Source of the DNA: Propionibacteriaceae bacterium
GTDB lineage: Bacteria > Actinomycetota > Actinomycetes > Propionibacteriales > Propionibacteriaceae
Length of the DNA: 40,003 nucleotides
Assembly: GCA_031272505.1 (NCBI GenBank)
Contig: JAISTQ010000059.1
Span: forward strand, 1-40,003
Reading direction: 5' to 3'
Shown here: positions 14,207-21,707 of the stretch, one piece after another
How the letters are laid out: every line of letters starts with the position of its first letter
Position numbering within the stretch: position 1 is the stretch's first letter
Program-made: the position numbers and the translations under genes
The notes under the pieces: model-generated
Seen by the model: only the letters and a program-made list of their open reading frames with translations
Told to the model about the DNA's origin: nothing
The model's database searches: none

Positions 14207-15301
14207 CTATGTCTGCTCGCGGAGGTACGTGCCGAGGTAGGGGAGAACGAACTCGATTTCGCCGCGGGCGGTGGAGGCGATGAGGCCGGCTTCGAGGAGG
14301 CGGGCGCGGTATTGCTGGGCGTTGGCGCGGCTCATCTGAGCGCGGGCGGCGACATCTTTGATTTGGCTGGAGCCGTCGTCTACGGCCATCGCGTTCAGGA
14401 AGGCGAGATCGCGTGCGGAGAGCTGTTTGAGTGCGGGCGCGTAGACGTCGTCCGCCAACTCACGTCGAGCGTTGCCGATGGCCAACTCCACCGTGGTGGC
14501 GGTGAGTTCAAGCTCGTCTCCCAACAGTTGCTGTGCGTGGTACCCAATCAGCTGGAGCAAGTACGGGTAACCGAAGGAGGCTTCCGTCATCTGCTGGATT
14601 ACCTCGGCTGAGAAAGTCTTCCCAAGCCGAGTAAAAGCCTGCGTGTAGAAGACGGCGACGTCGTTCAGCCTGATGGGGCCGAGCTGCACCTTGTGGGCGC
14701 GATTCAAGAAGGTGAGCACTTCGTCGTTCAACACTGACGACATGGAAGCTGGGAGCGCCGCCATGGCGATGGCGATGTCTTTGCGTTCGCCGCGAAGCTG
14801 CTGGAAGGTGGCGCTCAACTCGCGCATCTGCGGCGAGGTGGAGACCACTTCGTCAACCAGGATCAGCACCCCGTGGCCTGCGCCAGCCAGCGCGTCGCAA
14901 AGCAGTGAGAGCTTCACCCGAAAGCCATAATCGCGCCGGACCTCGTCAGTGAACGTCAAACCCAAGCTGAACCCCAAAGCGGAGGCCGAGAATCCCTTGA
15001 CTCGCTTGCCTTTCGGGATGTACTTGGCACCACCAAGCTGGATCAACTCGATGATTTCGTCGAGCATCCGCTCATGCACCAAGACTTGCGCCACCACGAA
15101 CCCGGCTGCCGCCGCTTGCTCAGCCAATTCCAGCAGCAACGCCGTTTTCCCCATGCCTCGATTCCCGATGTACAGGCTGGCCCGATTAGGGTGGCCCACC
15201 GGTCCCTCCAACGCTTCCAGGAACTCGGCAACCTCAGCTTCCCGGCCCACCAACTGCGCCGGGCGACTCCCAAAGCTGGGGGAGAACGTCTCATCCATCA
15301 T
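14207..15301 (-). CDS. AAA/STAND-type ATPase with C-terminal winged helix
   Basis: The product is 364 residues. LVGREAEVAEFLEAL (17-31) precedes Walker A GNRGMGKT (46-53). Walker B is GVLILVDE (144-151). ATP sensor-like IAIAMAALPASMSS and a lid domain follow (FGYPYLLQLIGYHAQQLLGD). The last 80 residues form a winged helix (LSARDLAFLNAMAVDDGSSQIKDVAARAQMSRANAQQYRARLLEAGLI). This resembles the Orc1/Cdc6-like or archaeal-type ATPases (COG1672 style), many of which have unknown roles. The start codon is the first of ATG-ATG, 6 bases after a TAGGCT box. A promoter of phased 10-bp repeats suggests autoregulation. Confidence 0.75.
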   Translation of the reverse strand: MMDETFSPSFGSRPAQLVGREAEVAEFLEALEGPVGHPNRASLYIGNRGMGKTALLLELAEQAAAAGFVVAQVLVHERMLDEIIELIQLGGAKYIPKGKRVKGFSASALGFSLGLTFTDEVRRDYGFRVKLSLLCDALAGAGHGVLILVDEVVSTSPQMRELSATFQQLRGERKDIAIAMAALPASMSSVLNDEVLTFLNRAHKVQLGPIRLNDVAVFYTQAFTRLGKTFSAEVIQQMTEASFGYPYLLQLIGYHAQQLLGDELELTATTVELAIGNARRELADDVYAPALKQLSARDLAFLNAMAVDDGSSQIKDVAARAQMSRANAQQYRARLLEAGLIASTARGEIEFVLPYLGTYLREQT

Positions 15302-15304
15302 CCC

Positions 15305-15374
15305 CCTAGCCTATCACTACTTATGACTACTTATAACAAGTTATTTACTTCTATTTACATCTATTTACTTCTAT
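15305..15374 (-). promoter_or_regulatory. Seven helically phased 10-bp ATA repeats at the ATPase promoter
   Basis: Read on the minus strand from 15374, every tenth base begins ATA for seven consecutive units: ATAGAAGTAA, ATAGATGTAA, ATAGAAGTAA, ATAACTTGTT, ATAAGTAGTC, ATAAGTAGTG, ATAGGCTAGG. The last unit includes the -10 box TAGGCT (15308-15313), which sits 6 bases before the ATPase start. One-turn phasing puts the same base step on one face of the helix, suiting intrinsic bending or cooperative binding of a protein. Confidence 0.65.
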
Positions 15375-15396
15375 TACTTTGGGGCGCCGAGGGGCC

Positions 15397-15424
15397 GAAG
15401 TCGGCCTCCAGGAGGGCGGTGTAG
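15397..15424 (-). repeat. 28-bp exact direct repeat, left copy (relic of the clc 3' end)
   Basis: It is identical over 28 bp to 18071-18098, inside the ClC gene, and in the same orientation. On the minus strand it encodes YTALLEADF and the frame continues GPSAPQSNRSK to a stop at 15361, an alternative ClC C-terminus. It marks the outer edge of a 2.67-kb insert. Confidence 0.8.
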
Positions 15425-15622
15425 CTCCATCGGGTCATCATGTTGGCCTGGTTCGCTCCAAGACGCGGTGCAGGGCGAGATCGATGTCGGTTCACATCTG
15501 ACGGCATCTACGGCGACAGTCCTGCCCCTGTTGCGGGCACAGGACTGGACGCCCCGGAGAACGGGGAATCCCATCCTCCGGGGCGGCAATCATAGGTTCA
15601 GTTCATTCAATTATTTACTGCG
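15425..15622. other. Non-coding left part of the insert
   Basis: No gene is supported here. It contains a TGGTTCGCTCCAAG fragment related to repeat family A near 15448-15461 and the hairpin pair at 15517-15584. An AT-rich stretch precedes the stop codon of the secreted protein. Confidence 0.5.
15517..15584. repeat. Two adjacent hairpins, possibly an IS200/IS605-type end
   Basis: CAGTCCTG (15517-15524) pairs with 15540-15547. GCCCCGGAG (15551-15559) pairs with CTCCGGGGC (15576-15584), enclosing GGGGAATCCC. A GGAATCCC-containing hairpin recalls the right ends of IS200/IS605-group tnpB elements, but no transposase remnant is certain. It also lies where a terminator of the secreted-protein gene would be. 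Confidence 0.4.
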
Positions 15623-17860
15623 TTAACAACGCCACTCGATGCCGATTGTGGCAGTAGACGATTTCCCGTTGTTAGTTTTGGCTGTGAGTTTAACGTCGCT
15701 ATAATTCTTCCCCTCCTTACAGTACGAGTGACTCTGAAGAGTTAGGCTGATGTAATCGCCAGTTTGATATATAGTGGCATTTTTGCACCAGGTATAGGAG
15801 GAACAATTTGCTTCCGCAGTATAACCATGGCCTGTCGTGTTGGTCACATAGAATATCATTGGACTCGTGATCCCCGTACTACCCCACTGCAGCAAGCTAG
15901 CGGTGGCGGATTGTGGCGAAATGGAAAACGTCGGCTCCCCTGTAGCTGGCTTCCCTTTTTGGATGGCCTCAATCTCTGCCTTCAGAGTAGTAGCACACCT
16001 CCGTATATCGCAAACAGTTACTATGATTTTGCCTTTCTTAGGTGTGCTCTTTTCGTTTTGGGATGCAGCCTTAATTGAACGGCAAGAATATCCGGTTGGA
16101 CAGTTCGAATCAGTAGGCCCCCCATCTTTCAACCACTGGCCGTCTGTATTGCTGTTGTACGAAAAGCCGACACTCTTGAGTTGATAGCCGTTGGGTGGTA
16201 AAATCTTAATGATCTCGGTATCGGAGGCGTTGGCCTCAAAGATGACTTGGGCAGGCGATACCTGCAAGATATTAGAAGTAGCTCCCTGCGTTATGGTAAA
16301 GACTTTCGATATTCCGCTACATTCCCCAATTACATCAGGCCAATACCCCTTTTTTGGTGGGACGGTGCAGGCGGCTAACCGATAACTGTAAGTAGCGGGA
16401 GTACTAACGTTATGAAGTGCAGTAATTCGTAGAGTATTAGTACCCTCAATTCGCTGTAAAGAGATGTCTTCGTCAACATATTCTGTTCCGTAGCTATAAT
16501 CCCAGTAAGGAGCATTAGTTTCCACGGTAACGACGACAGAACTGTTTGCCTCTTTTAGATAGTCAAAACCAGTATTAGCAAAAATCCAATAATCTATGGC
16601 AGGATCCGGATCTCCCGCCCGATAGACCCCTGAATCCCATTCTTTCCCGGTCTTGGAATCTATTATTCTCATATAGCCGTATTGAGCGTATGAAGTGCTT
16701 GGACCTAAGGTAGTTACTCTCACACAATCGTATCCAGGGATAAAACATTCAGTGTCTACGCTGAACTGATCGGCGCCGCTTACCATCTCGTAGGTGAACT
16801 TTCCATATTCAGATGAAGTGGTCGTAACCTTTAGGTACTGCTCTCCGCCTTTCTGGGGAAAAGCTAGCAAGGTATCTACCTCAAGAGAACTTTTTACGAT
16901 CTTCTTTGTTTGCTGCTTAACGCTGACAGAGCGGACCATGTCGCCGTAGACGTATACCAGGGAGGCCGCGTAGACGTTATCGGAGGTGTTGGCTTTTGCT
17001 ACGACACGCATGCAGTCATAGCCAACGACGCTGCAAGTCTTGTCTACGGTGAGGGCCCCGCTGGGGAAGGTGGTGGAGTTCGTCTGGTAGTAGTACTTCC
17101 CGTATTCTGCTGCCGGAGTGGCGATCTTGATGATCTGGGTACCGCCGCTGGGGCCGAAGGAGATTGTCTCGGGAGTTACTTCCAAGCTACTGGGTTGGGC
17201 TTTGGCGGCATTCTGGCTGAACTCAAGGAGGCGGCTCTGTCCGGAAGACTTGACCGTGAAATAGCTCTCCAGGGTTACCTGTTTGGTGTTTGGCTTGGCG
17301 GTGAGCCGCAAGCAGTCTCTGCCGGCGACGTAGCATTCGGTGTCCACCGTGAGCCCGATGCTTCCGGCCGCGCTGTAGGTGAAATCCCCATACGTGGCGG
17401 AAGGGGTAGCGATGGTGACCACGACACTTCCGCCGGAGCTCTGGAACACATCATCACTTGCGGAGATGGTGAGGCTGCTCGGTCGGTACTTCGCATTGCC
17501 GAGGTAGTCTACCTCGAGATAGGCGGTGTAGACGGTGTTACTGCAAACACGCTGGACGGACACCGTGGCCTCACGCGACGTGTTGCTGGGCGTTTTCGCT
17601 TTCACGATCAGGGTGCTGCCGGAGATGGAATAGCTCATCCAGCTTGGAACGCCAGCGCGCGGTGCGGTGCAGTTGGTGGCAGAGCCCAGCAGGGAAATGC
17701 TGTAGCTGTTGGTGCCCGTCATGGTGATGTAGCTCGGAGATAGATAGAACGGAGGAGCCACGGCTCCGGAGTTCGTGGGGCTAAGGAAAGAGGCCGTCAG
17801 CGCCATCGCGATGGCGGCACAGGTGGCGGCGAAGGGCATTCGCCTGGAATGGTTGTGCAT
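15623..17860 (-). CDS. Secreted multi-domain BACON/Ig-like protein with repeated CX6C modules
   Basis: The product is 745 residues with a signal peptide (about 1-33, no lipobox, no sorting signal seen). At least three modules of about 98 residues begin SSLTISA, SSLEVTP, SSLEVDT (near 128, 224, 324). Each runs through a GG-x-x-V/I-V/K-I-A/T-TP-x-x-x-YG-x-F/Y-x-Y strand to a disulfide-like pair, CYVAGRDC (176-183), CSVVGYDC (276-283), CFIPGYDC (372-379). Two or three more diverged modules follow (ILQVSPAQVIFEAN; FSISPQSATASL). The pattern LxVsP..i.F...GG resembles BACON domains, which bind carbohydrate or mucin in other bacteria. Base composition is clearly more AT-rich than in the neighbours, and the leaderless promoter rule does not apply. 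It is probably acquired. Confidence 0.65.
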   Translation of the reverse strand: MHNHSRRMPFAATCAAIAMALTASFLSPTNSGAVAPPFYLSPSYITMTGTNSYSISLLGSATNCTAPRAGVPSWMSYSISGSTLIVKAKTPSNTSREATVSVQRVCSNTVYTAYLEVDYLGNAKYRPSSLTISASDDVFQSSGGSVVVTIATPSATYGDFTYSAAGSIGLTVDTECYVAGRDCLRLTAKPNTKQVTLESYFTVKSSGQSRLLEFSQNAAKAQPSSLEVTPETISFGPSGGTQIIKIATPAAEYGKYYYQTNSTTFPSGALTVDKTCSVVGYDCMRVVAKANTSDNVYAASLVYVYGDMVRSVSVKQQTKKIVKSSLEVDTLLAFPQKGGEQYLKVTTTSSEYGKFTYEMVSGADQFSVDTECFIPGYDCVRVTTLGPSTSYAQYGYMRIIDSKTGKEWDSGVYRAGDPDPAIDYWIFANTGFDYLKEANSSVVVTVETNAPYWDYSYGTEYVDEDISLQRIEGTNTLRITALHNVSTPATYSYRLAACTVPPKKGYWPDVIGECSGISKVFTITQGATSNILQVSPAQVIFEANASDTEIIKILPPNGYQLKSVGFSYNSNTDGQWLKDGGPTDSNCPTGYSCRSIKAASQNEKSTPKKGKIIVTVCDIRRCATTLKAEIEAIQKGKPATGEPTFSISPQSATASLLQWGSTGITSPMIFYVTNTTGHGYTAEANCSSYTWCKNATIYQTGDYISLTLQSHSYCKEGKNYSDVKLTAKTNNGKSSTATIGIEWRC

Positions 17861-17886
17861 GATTTCTCGCTTTTTTTAGGGTACGG

Positions 17887-17906
17887 GGGGAGCTTCTATG
17901 CTCCCC
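17887..17906 (-). promoter_or_regulatory. Leader hairpin upstream of the secreted BACON-like gene
   Basis: GGGGAGC and GCTCCCC enclose six bases. On the minus strand a run of seven A follows, before a poor ribosome binding site and the ATG. A CATAAT box lies about 20 bp further upstream. The hairpin would be in the 5' leader. Confidence 0.4.
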
Positions 17907-18028
17907 GCTAGTCGGTATTATGGCAAAGGTCAGACCATTTACGACACACCCTTGCAGATATGGACAACAAACGTGGGCTATCTGCTTCCCGCAGCAACTC
18001 TTGCAACCATCTTGAGAGCCACGGGACC

Positions 18029-19321
18029 TTACTGAACAGCTGCGTCACTGCCGGGGGTGGCAGGAGTGGGGAAGTCGGCCTCCAGGAGGGCGGTGTAGAC
18101 GGGTTGGGTGTGGAGGAGTTCGGCGGTGATGTAGGCGGTGATGCAGACCAGGGTGAGGGGGAGGAGGTGGACGAAGGAGCCGGTCATTTCGAGGAGCAGC
18201 ACGATGCCGGTGATCGGGGCGCGGACGATGGCGGCGAAGCAGCCGGCCATGGCGACGATGATGAAGCCGTCGAAGCCGGAGGCGTCGATGCCGAACCAGG
18301 TGATGGCGACGTTGGCGGTGATCGCGCCGGTGATGCCGCCGAGGATCAGCAGCGGGAAGAGGATGCCGCCGGGCAGGCTGCCCGAGAAGCTCACAATCGA
18401 GAAGACGAAGCGGACGGCCAAGAGCAGCGCCAGGAAGCCGAGTGAGGCGGTGGGCAGCAGCGAGTCCAGGGCCCGCTGGCCGGAGCCGAGCGCCGCCGGG
18501 AAGCACAGGCCGACGGGCACCGCGAGCAGCATCACCGGGATCGGGCGGAAGATCGCCCAACGCTCCGAGACGCGCTGGTACCACCCTTTCAGCCAGACCA
18601 GCAGCCGGTTGTAGCTGGCCCCGATCAGACCCAGCGCCACCCCGAGCACCAGCAGCATCCAATAGGCGTTCAGCGGGAGGGCGACGGGTACCGTCAGGTC
18701 GAAGATCGGCTCGGTGCCCAGCAGCAGCGCCGTCACATAATCGGAGGCCACCGCCGCCAGCGTGGTCGCCATCAACGTCAGCGGGTCCAGTTTCTTGAAG
18801 ATCTCCTCGAAGGCGAAGATGGTGCCCGCCAGCGGCGCCCCGAAAGCGGCCGAAAGCCCGGCGCTCGCCCCGCCCGCGATCAGCATCATCTTTTCCGGCT
18901 CTTGTTTGGAGAAGTGACGGCCCATCCCGTCGCCGATGCAGGCGCCCATCTGGATGCATGGCCCCTCGCGGCCCAGCGCCAAGCCGGAGGCCATCGCGCC
19001 CGCGCCGCCGACGAATTTGGCCACCAACGTCGAAACCCAGGTGTCACGCAGCCGCCCTTGCACGATCGCCACCACCGCCGGGATGCCCGAGCCGCCGATC
19101 AGCGGATACCGCTTCCCCAGCCAGCCCAACGCCACCGCCAGCACCGCCAGCCCCACCACCAACAGCGGCAGATACCCCAGCGCCTGCCCGATGAACGCAT
19201 ACGCCTGGCTGGAGCCGTGCTCAATCGTGCCGAGCAGCCAGCGGTACCCCGAGACCACCACGCCGGTCAGCACTCCCACCACCAGGCTCTTCGCCAACAG
19301 TGGAATGGTCGTTACCCGCAT
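18029..19321 (-). CDS. ClC-family Cl-/H+ antiporter
   Basis: The product is 430 residues with about ten or more hydrophobic segments. The chloride-site motifs are present: GSGIPAV (about 77-83), GREGPCIQMG with the gating glutamate (about 117-126), GGILFPLLILGG, and the late tyrosine in QPVYTALL. AGTIFAFEE retains the internal Glu pair, which marks proton-coupled exchangers rather than channels. It exchanges chloride for protons and may help acid or osmotic balance. ATG 19321 follows a -10 box by 6 bases. The last 25 codons contain the 28-bp segment duplicated at 15397, so the present C-terminus may have been supplied by the insert. Confidence 0.9.
   Translation of the reverse strand: MRVTTIPLLAKSLVVGVLTGVVVSGYRWLLGTIEHGSSQAYAFIGQALGYLPLLVVGLAVLAVALGWLGKRYPLIGGSGIPAVVAIVQGRLRDTWVSTLVAKFVGGAGAMASGLALGREGPCIQMGACIGDGMGRHFSKQEPEKMMLIAGGASAGLSAAFGAPLAGTIFAFEEIFKKLDPLTLMATTLAAVASDYVTALLLGTEPIFDLTVPVALPLNAYWMLLVLGVALGLIGASYNRLLVWLKGWYQRVSERWAIFRPIPVMLLAVPVGLCFPAALGSGQRALDSLLPTASLGFLALLLAVRFVFSIVSFSGSLPGGILFPLLILGGITGAITANVAITWFGIDASGFDGFIIVAMAGCFAAIVRAPITGIVLLLEMTGSFVHLLPLTLVCITAYITAELLHTQPVYTALLEADFPTPATPGSDAAVQ
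18071..18098 (-). repeat. 28-bp exact direct repeat, right copy within the clc gene
   Basis: Identical to 15397-15424 over 28 bp; similarity stops abruptly on both sides. The copies are 2,674 bp apart and bracket the BACON-like gene. Confidence 0.85.
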
Positions 19322-19327
19322 ATCGAC

Positions 19328-19333
19328 AGTCTA
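19328..19333 (-). promoter_or_regulatory. -10 box of a leaderless promoter (clc)
   Basis: On the minus strand TAGACT, then GTCGAT, then ATG 19321. Confidence 0.6.
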
Positions 19334-19430
19334 CGAGTAGTGTTCGCTTCGCTCACGCGTTTTTGTTCGCTCCAAATGCCTTTGGCATGTCGCGCGATGG
19401 ATTCCGGGGCTGCGGTCGAGGATGACGATC
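19334..19430 (+). repeat. Repeat family A, degenerate copy
   Basis: TCGCTTCGCTC, TTGTTCGCTCCAA, GCCTTTGGCA and GGATTCCGGGGCTGCGGTCGAGGATGACG occur in the family order. It fills the gap between the divergent clc promoter and the end of the sensor kinase gene. Confidence 0.55.
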
Positions 19431-19433
19431 TGT

Positions 19434-20861
19434 CTATTGGGTTTTGGGGAGGCGGACGGTGAAGAGGGTGGTGCCGGGTTTGGAGGAGAGGGCGACGTAG
19501 CCGTGGTGGGCTTCGACGACGGCGGCGACGATGGCGAGGCCGAGGCCGGTGGATTTCACCCCTTCCATGCGGGTGCGGGAGGAGTCGGCGCGGGAGAAGC
19601 GCTCGAAGATGGTGGGCCGGACCTCTTCGGGCACGCCGGGGCCGTTGTCGGCCACCGTGATCCGCACCCAGGCGGCCTCGTCGACCAACTCGGCTTTGAC
19701 GGTGGTGCCCGCCGGAGTGTGCGTGCGGGCGTTGGCAAGCAGGTTCGCCACCACCTGGTGCAACTGGAAGGCGTTTCCGGGCACAATCAGCGGGGCATCT
19801 GGGACGTCCAGAATCCAGTTGTGATCGGGGCCGGCCACCCGCGCGTCGCTCAAGGCGTTCAGCACGATCTCGGTGACGTCGGTGGGCTCGAACTCCAGCA
19901 CCGGGCCGGAATCCAACCGGGCGAGCAACAGCAGGTCGTCCACCAGGGCGCTCATCCGATTCGCCTCGGATTCGATCCGGGAGAGCGCGTAGGCCGTCTC
20001 CTCGGGAAGCTCATCGCGATTCCGCTTCGTCAACTCGGCATAGCCGCGGATGGACGCCAGCGGGTTGCGCAGCTCGTGGGAGGCGTCGGCGACGAACTGG
20101 CGCACCTTCGTCTCCGATTCGTGCCGGGCGGCCAAAGCCCGGTCGATGTTGTCGAGCATGTGGTTGAACGCCGAACCGACCCGGCCGACTTCGCTCTCCG
20201 GGGCCACCCCGGTGGGGTTGAAGCGCACCGACACCGTCTCCTCAGAGGAGGCCAACGGCATCTGCGAAACATGGGCGGCGGTGTAGGTGAGCCGGTGCAG
20301 CGGGTTCATCGCGTGGGTGACCACCCGGCGGGTCAACAGGTAGGTGGCGCCGATGGCCAACAGTGTGAAGAGGGACAACGCGATCAGTTGCCAAGCCAGC
20401 GGGTTGGTCACCTCGGAAAGCGGCAGCGCCACCACCGAGAACTCCACCTCGTTGCGGCTGGACGCCATCACCCGGTAGTAGCCCTCGCCTTGCAGGTTGA
20501 TGGTCTCGATCGGTGCCCCCACCACGGTGTTGAAGAGTTGCTGCAAACCCGCGTCAGTCAACTTGAAAGGGCAGGAGATCGGCATGTACTGCAGGCTGAT
20601 GAGATTCACTTCCACCCGGACCAGCCCGGCGCCGAAATCCGCGCAGGTCGTCGACTCGTTGAAGCTGCCCCGGCTGAATCCCTGGTTCGCCGCCGAGCGG
20701 AGCCGATCGTCAAGGTGTTGCGAGAGAATCTGGAAGGAAGCCACCGCCGAGAAGGTGGAGAGCATGATCGTCACCACGCCCACCAGAATCGTGACCCGCC
20801 AGACAATCCGGCGGGCCATCGAGCCTTTGGGCAGCTTGGAGACTTTCGGCAGTTTCGCCAT
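19434..20861 (-). CDS. Sensor histidine kinase (TrcS/MprB-like)
   Basis: The product is 475 residues. TM1 is near 20-42, an extracellular domain of about 110 residues carries two cysteines, TM2 is near 157-177, and a HAMP linker runs to about 245. The dimerisation helix has DASHELRNPLASIRGY with phospho-acceptor His262. The ATPase domain has NLLANARTHTP (N box), VADNGPGVP (G1), FERFSR (F) and STGLGLAI (G2). The start could also be the GTG one codon earlier; GAGG is close to both. It is co-transcribed with the response regulator 15 bp upstream. The signal is unknown. Confidence 0.88.
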   Translation of the reverse strand: MAKLPKVSKLPKGSMARRIVWRVTILVGVVTIMLSTFSAVASFQILSQHLDDRLRSAANQGFSRGSFNESTTCADFGAGLVRVEVNLISLQYMPISCPFKLTDAGLQQLFNTVVGAPIETINLQGEGYYRVMASSRNEVEFSVVALPLSEVTNPLAWQLIALSLFTLLAIGATYLLTRRVVTHAMNPLHRLTYTAAHVSQMPLASSEETVSVRFNPTGVAPESEVGRVGSAFNHMLDNIDRALAARHESETKVRQFVADASHELRNPLASIRGYAELTKRNRDELPEETAYALSRIESEANRMSALVDDLLLLARLDSGPVLEFEPTDVTEIVLNALSDARVAGPDHNWILDVPDAPLIVPGNAFQLHQVVANLLANARTHTPAGTTVKAELVDEAAWVRITVADNGPGVPEEVRPTIFERFSRADSSRTRMEGVKSTGLGLAIVAAVVEAHHGYVALSSKPGTTLFTVRLPKTQ

Positions 20862-20876
20862 CACGCCTCGGTTTGT

Positions 20877-21608
20877 TTAGGCGCCAAGGGCAGGCTTCAG
20901 CACATAGCCGACGCCGCGGACGGTGTGGATCATTGGGGTGCGGCCGGCGTCAATCTTCTTGCGCAAATAGGAGATGTAAAGCTCCACCACATTGTCCTGA
21001 CCGCCGAAATCGTATTCCCATACCCGATCCAGGATTTGCGCCTTGGAAAGCACCCGGCGCGGATTGCGCATCAAATAGCGCAGCAGCTTGAACTCAGTGG
21101 CCGTCAGCTCTACCAACTCTCCACCGCGAGTCACCTCGTGGGCGTCCTCATCCATAACCAAATCGCCTACTACCAACTGAGTGTCCTCTCGAACGGTCGT
21201 CGCCCCCGAGCGCCGCAGCAGTGAGCGCAGCCGAGCGACCAGTTCCTCCAAAGAAAAAGGTTTGGTGACGTAGTCGTCACCACCAGCCGTCAACCCAATC
21301 ACCCGGTCGTTGACGGCGTCTTTCGCGGTCAAGAAGATGACGGGCACATCCGGATCATCGACCCGGATGCGCCGCATCACCTCTAGCCCATCGAAATCAG
21401 GAAGCATGATGTCCAACACGATCGCGTTTGGCTGAAACGAGCGGGCCAAGGAGACGGCATCCTTGCCGGAGGCGGCCGTTTTGACCTCCCAGCCTTCATA
21501 GCGCAGCGCCAGGGAGAGCAATTCGGTGATGCTCGACTCGTCATCGACGGCGAGAATCCGGATTGGGGTGCCATCCGGGCGGGTGAGCTGTTCGCGATTC
21601 GCGTTCAT
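20877..21608 (-). CDS. OmpR-family response regulator
   Basis: The product is 243 residues. ATG 21608 is chosen because AAGGA lies 7 bases upstream and the receiver domain follows naturally; the frame is open further upstream without a site. The receiver has Asp22-Asp23, phospho-acceptor Asp66 (VLDIMLPD), Thr94 and Lys116 (VTKPF). The C-terminal winged helix is VELTATEFKLLRYLMRNPRRVLSKAQIL...VVELYISYLRKKID, closing with IHTVRGVGYVL. It closely resembles mycobacterial TrcR/TcrX-type regulators. It is divergent from the sortase gene, which may be a target. Confidence 0.9.
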   Translation of the reverse strand: MNANREQLTRPDGTPIRILAVDDESSITELLSLALRYEGWEVKTAASGKDAVSLARSFQPNAIVLDIMLPDFDGLEVMRRIRVDDPDVPVIFLTAKDAVNDRVIGLTAGGDDYVTKPFSLEELVARLRSLLRRSGATTVREDTQLVVGDLVMDEDAHEVTRGGELVELTATEFKLLRYLMRNPRRVLSKAQILDRVWEYDFGGQDNVVELYISYLRKKIDAGRTPMIHTVRGVGYVLKPALGA

Positions 21609-21695
21609 ATTGAAATCCTTGTGGGTGTGACGTGGCGGGCGGTGTGTTCTTACTGTGAATAAGCTATCAATCTTTTCCATTGTTGGTGCGGCTTG

Positions 21696-21701
21696 TACAC
21701 T
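21696..21701 (+). promoter_or_regulatory. -10 box deciding the sortase start
   Basis: TACACT, 6 bases, GTG 21708. The earlier TTG at 21693 would precede the transcript. Confidence 0.55.
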
Positions 21702-21707
21702 GGCGCT

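Noticed and set aside
15305-15374. CRISPR-like array
   Set aside because: Units are 10 bp with no spacers and no cas genes; better read as a phased promoter array.
15374-15589. A 71-codon minus-strand frame in the insert
   Set aside because: It crosses both hairpins and the 28-bp repeat and has no start context or recognisable protein.
19422-21224. A 600-codon plus-strand frame
   Set aside because: Antisense to the sensor kinase and response regulator, which have all expected motifs.
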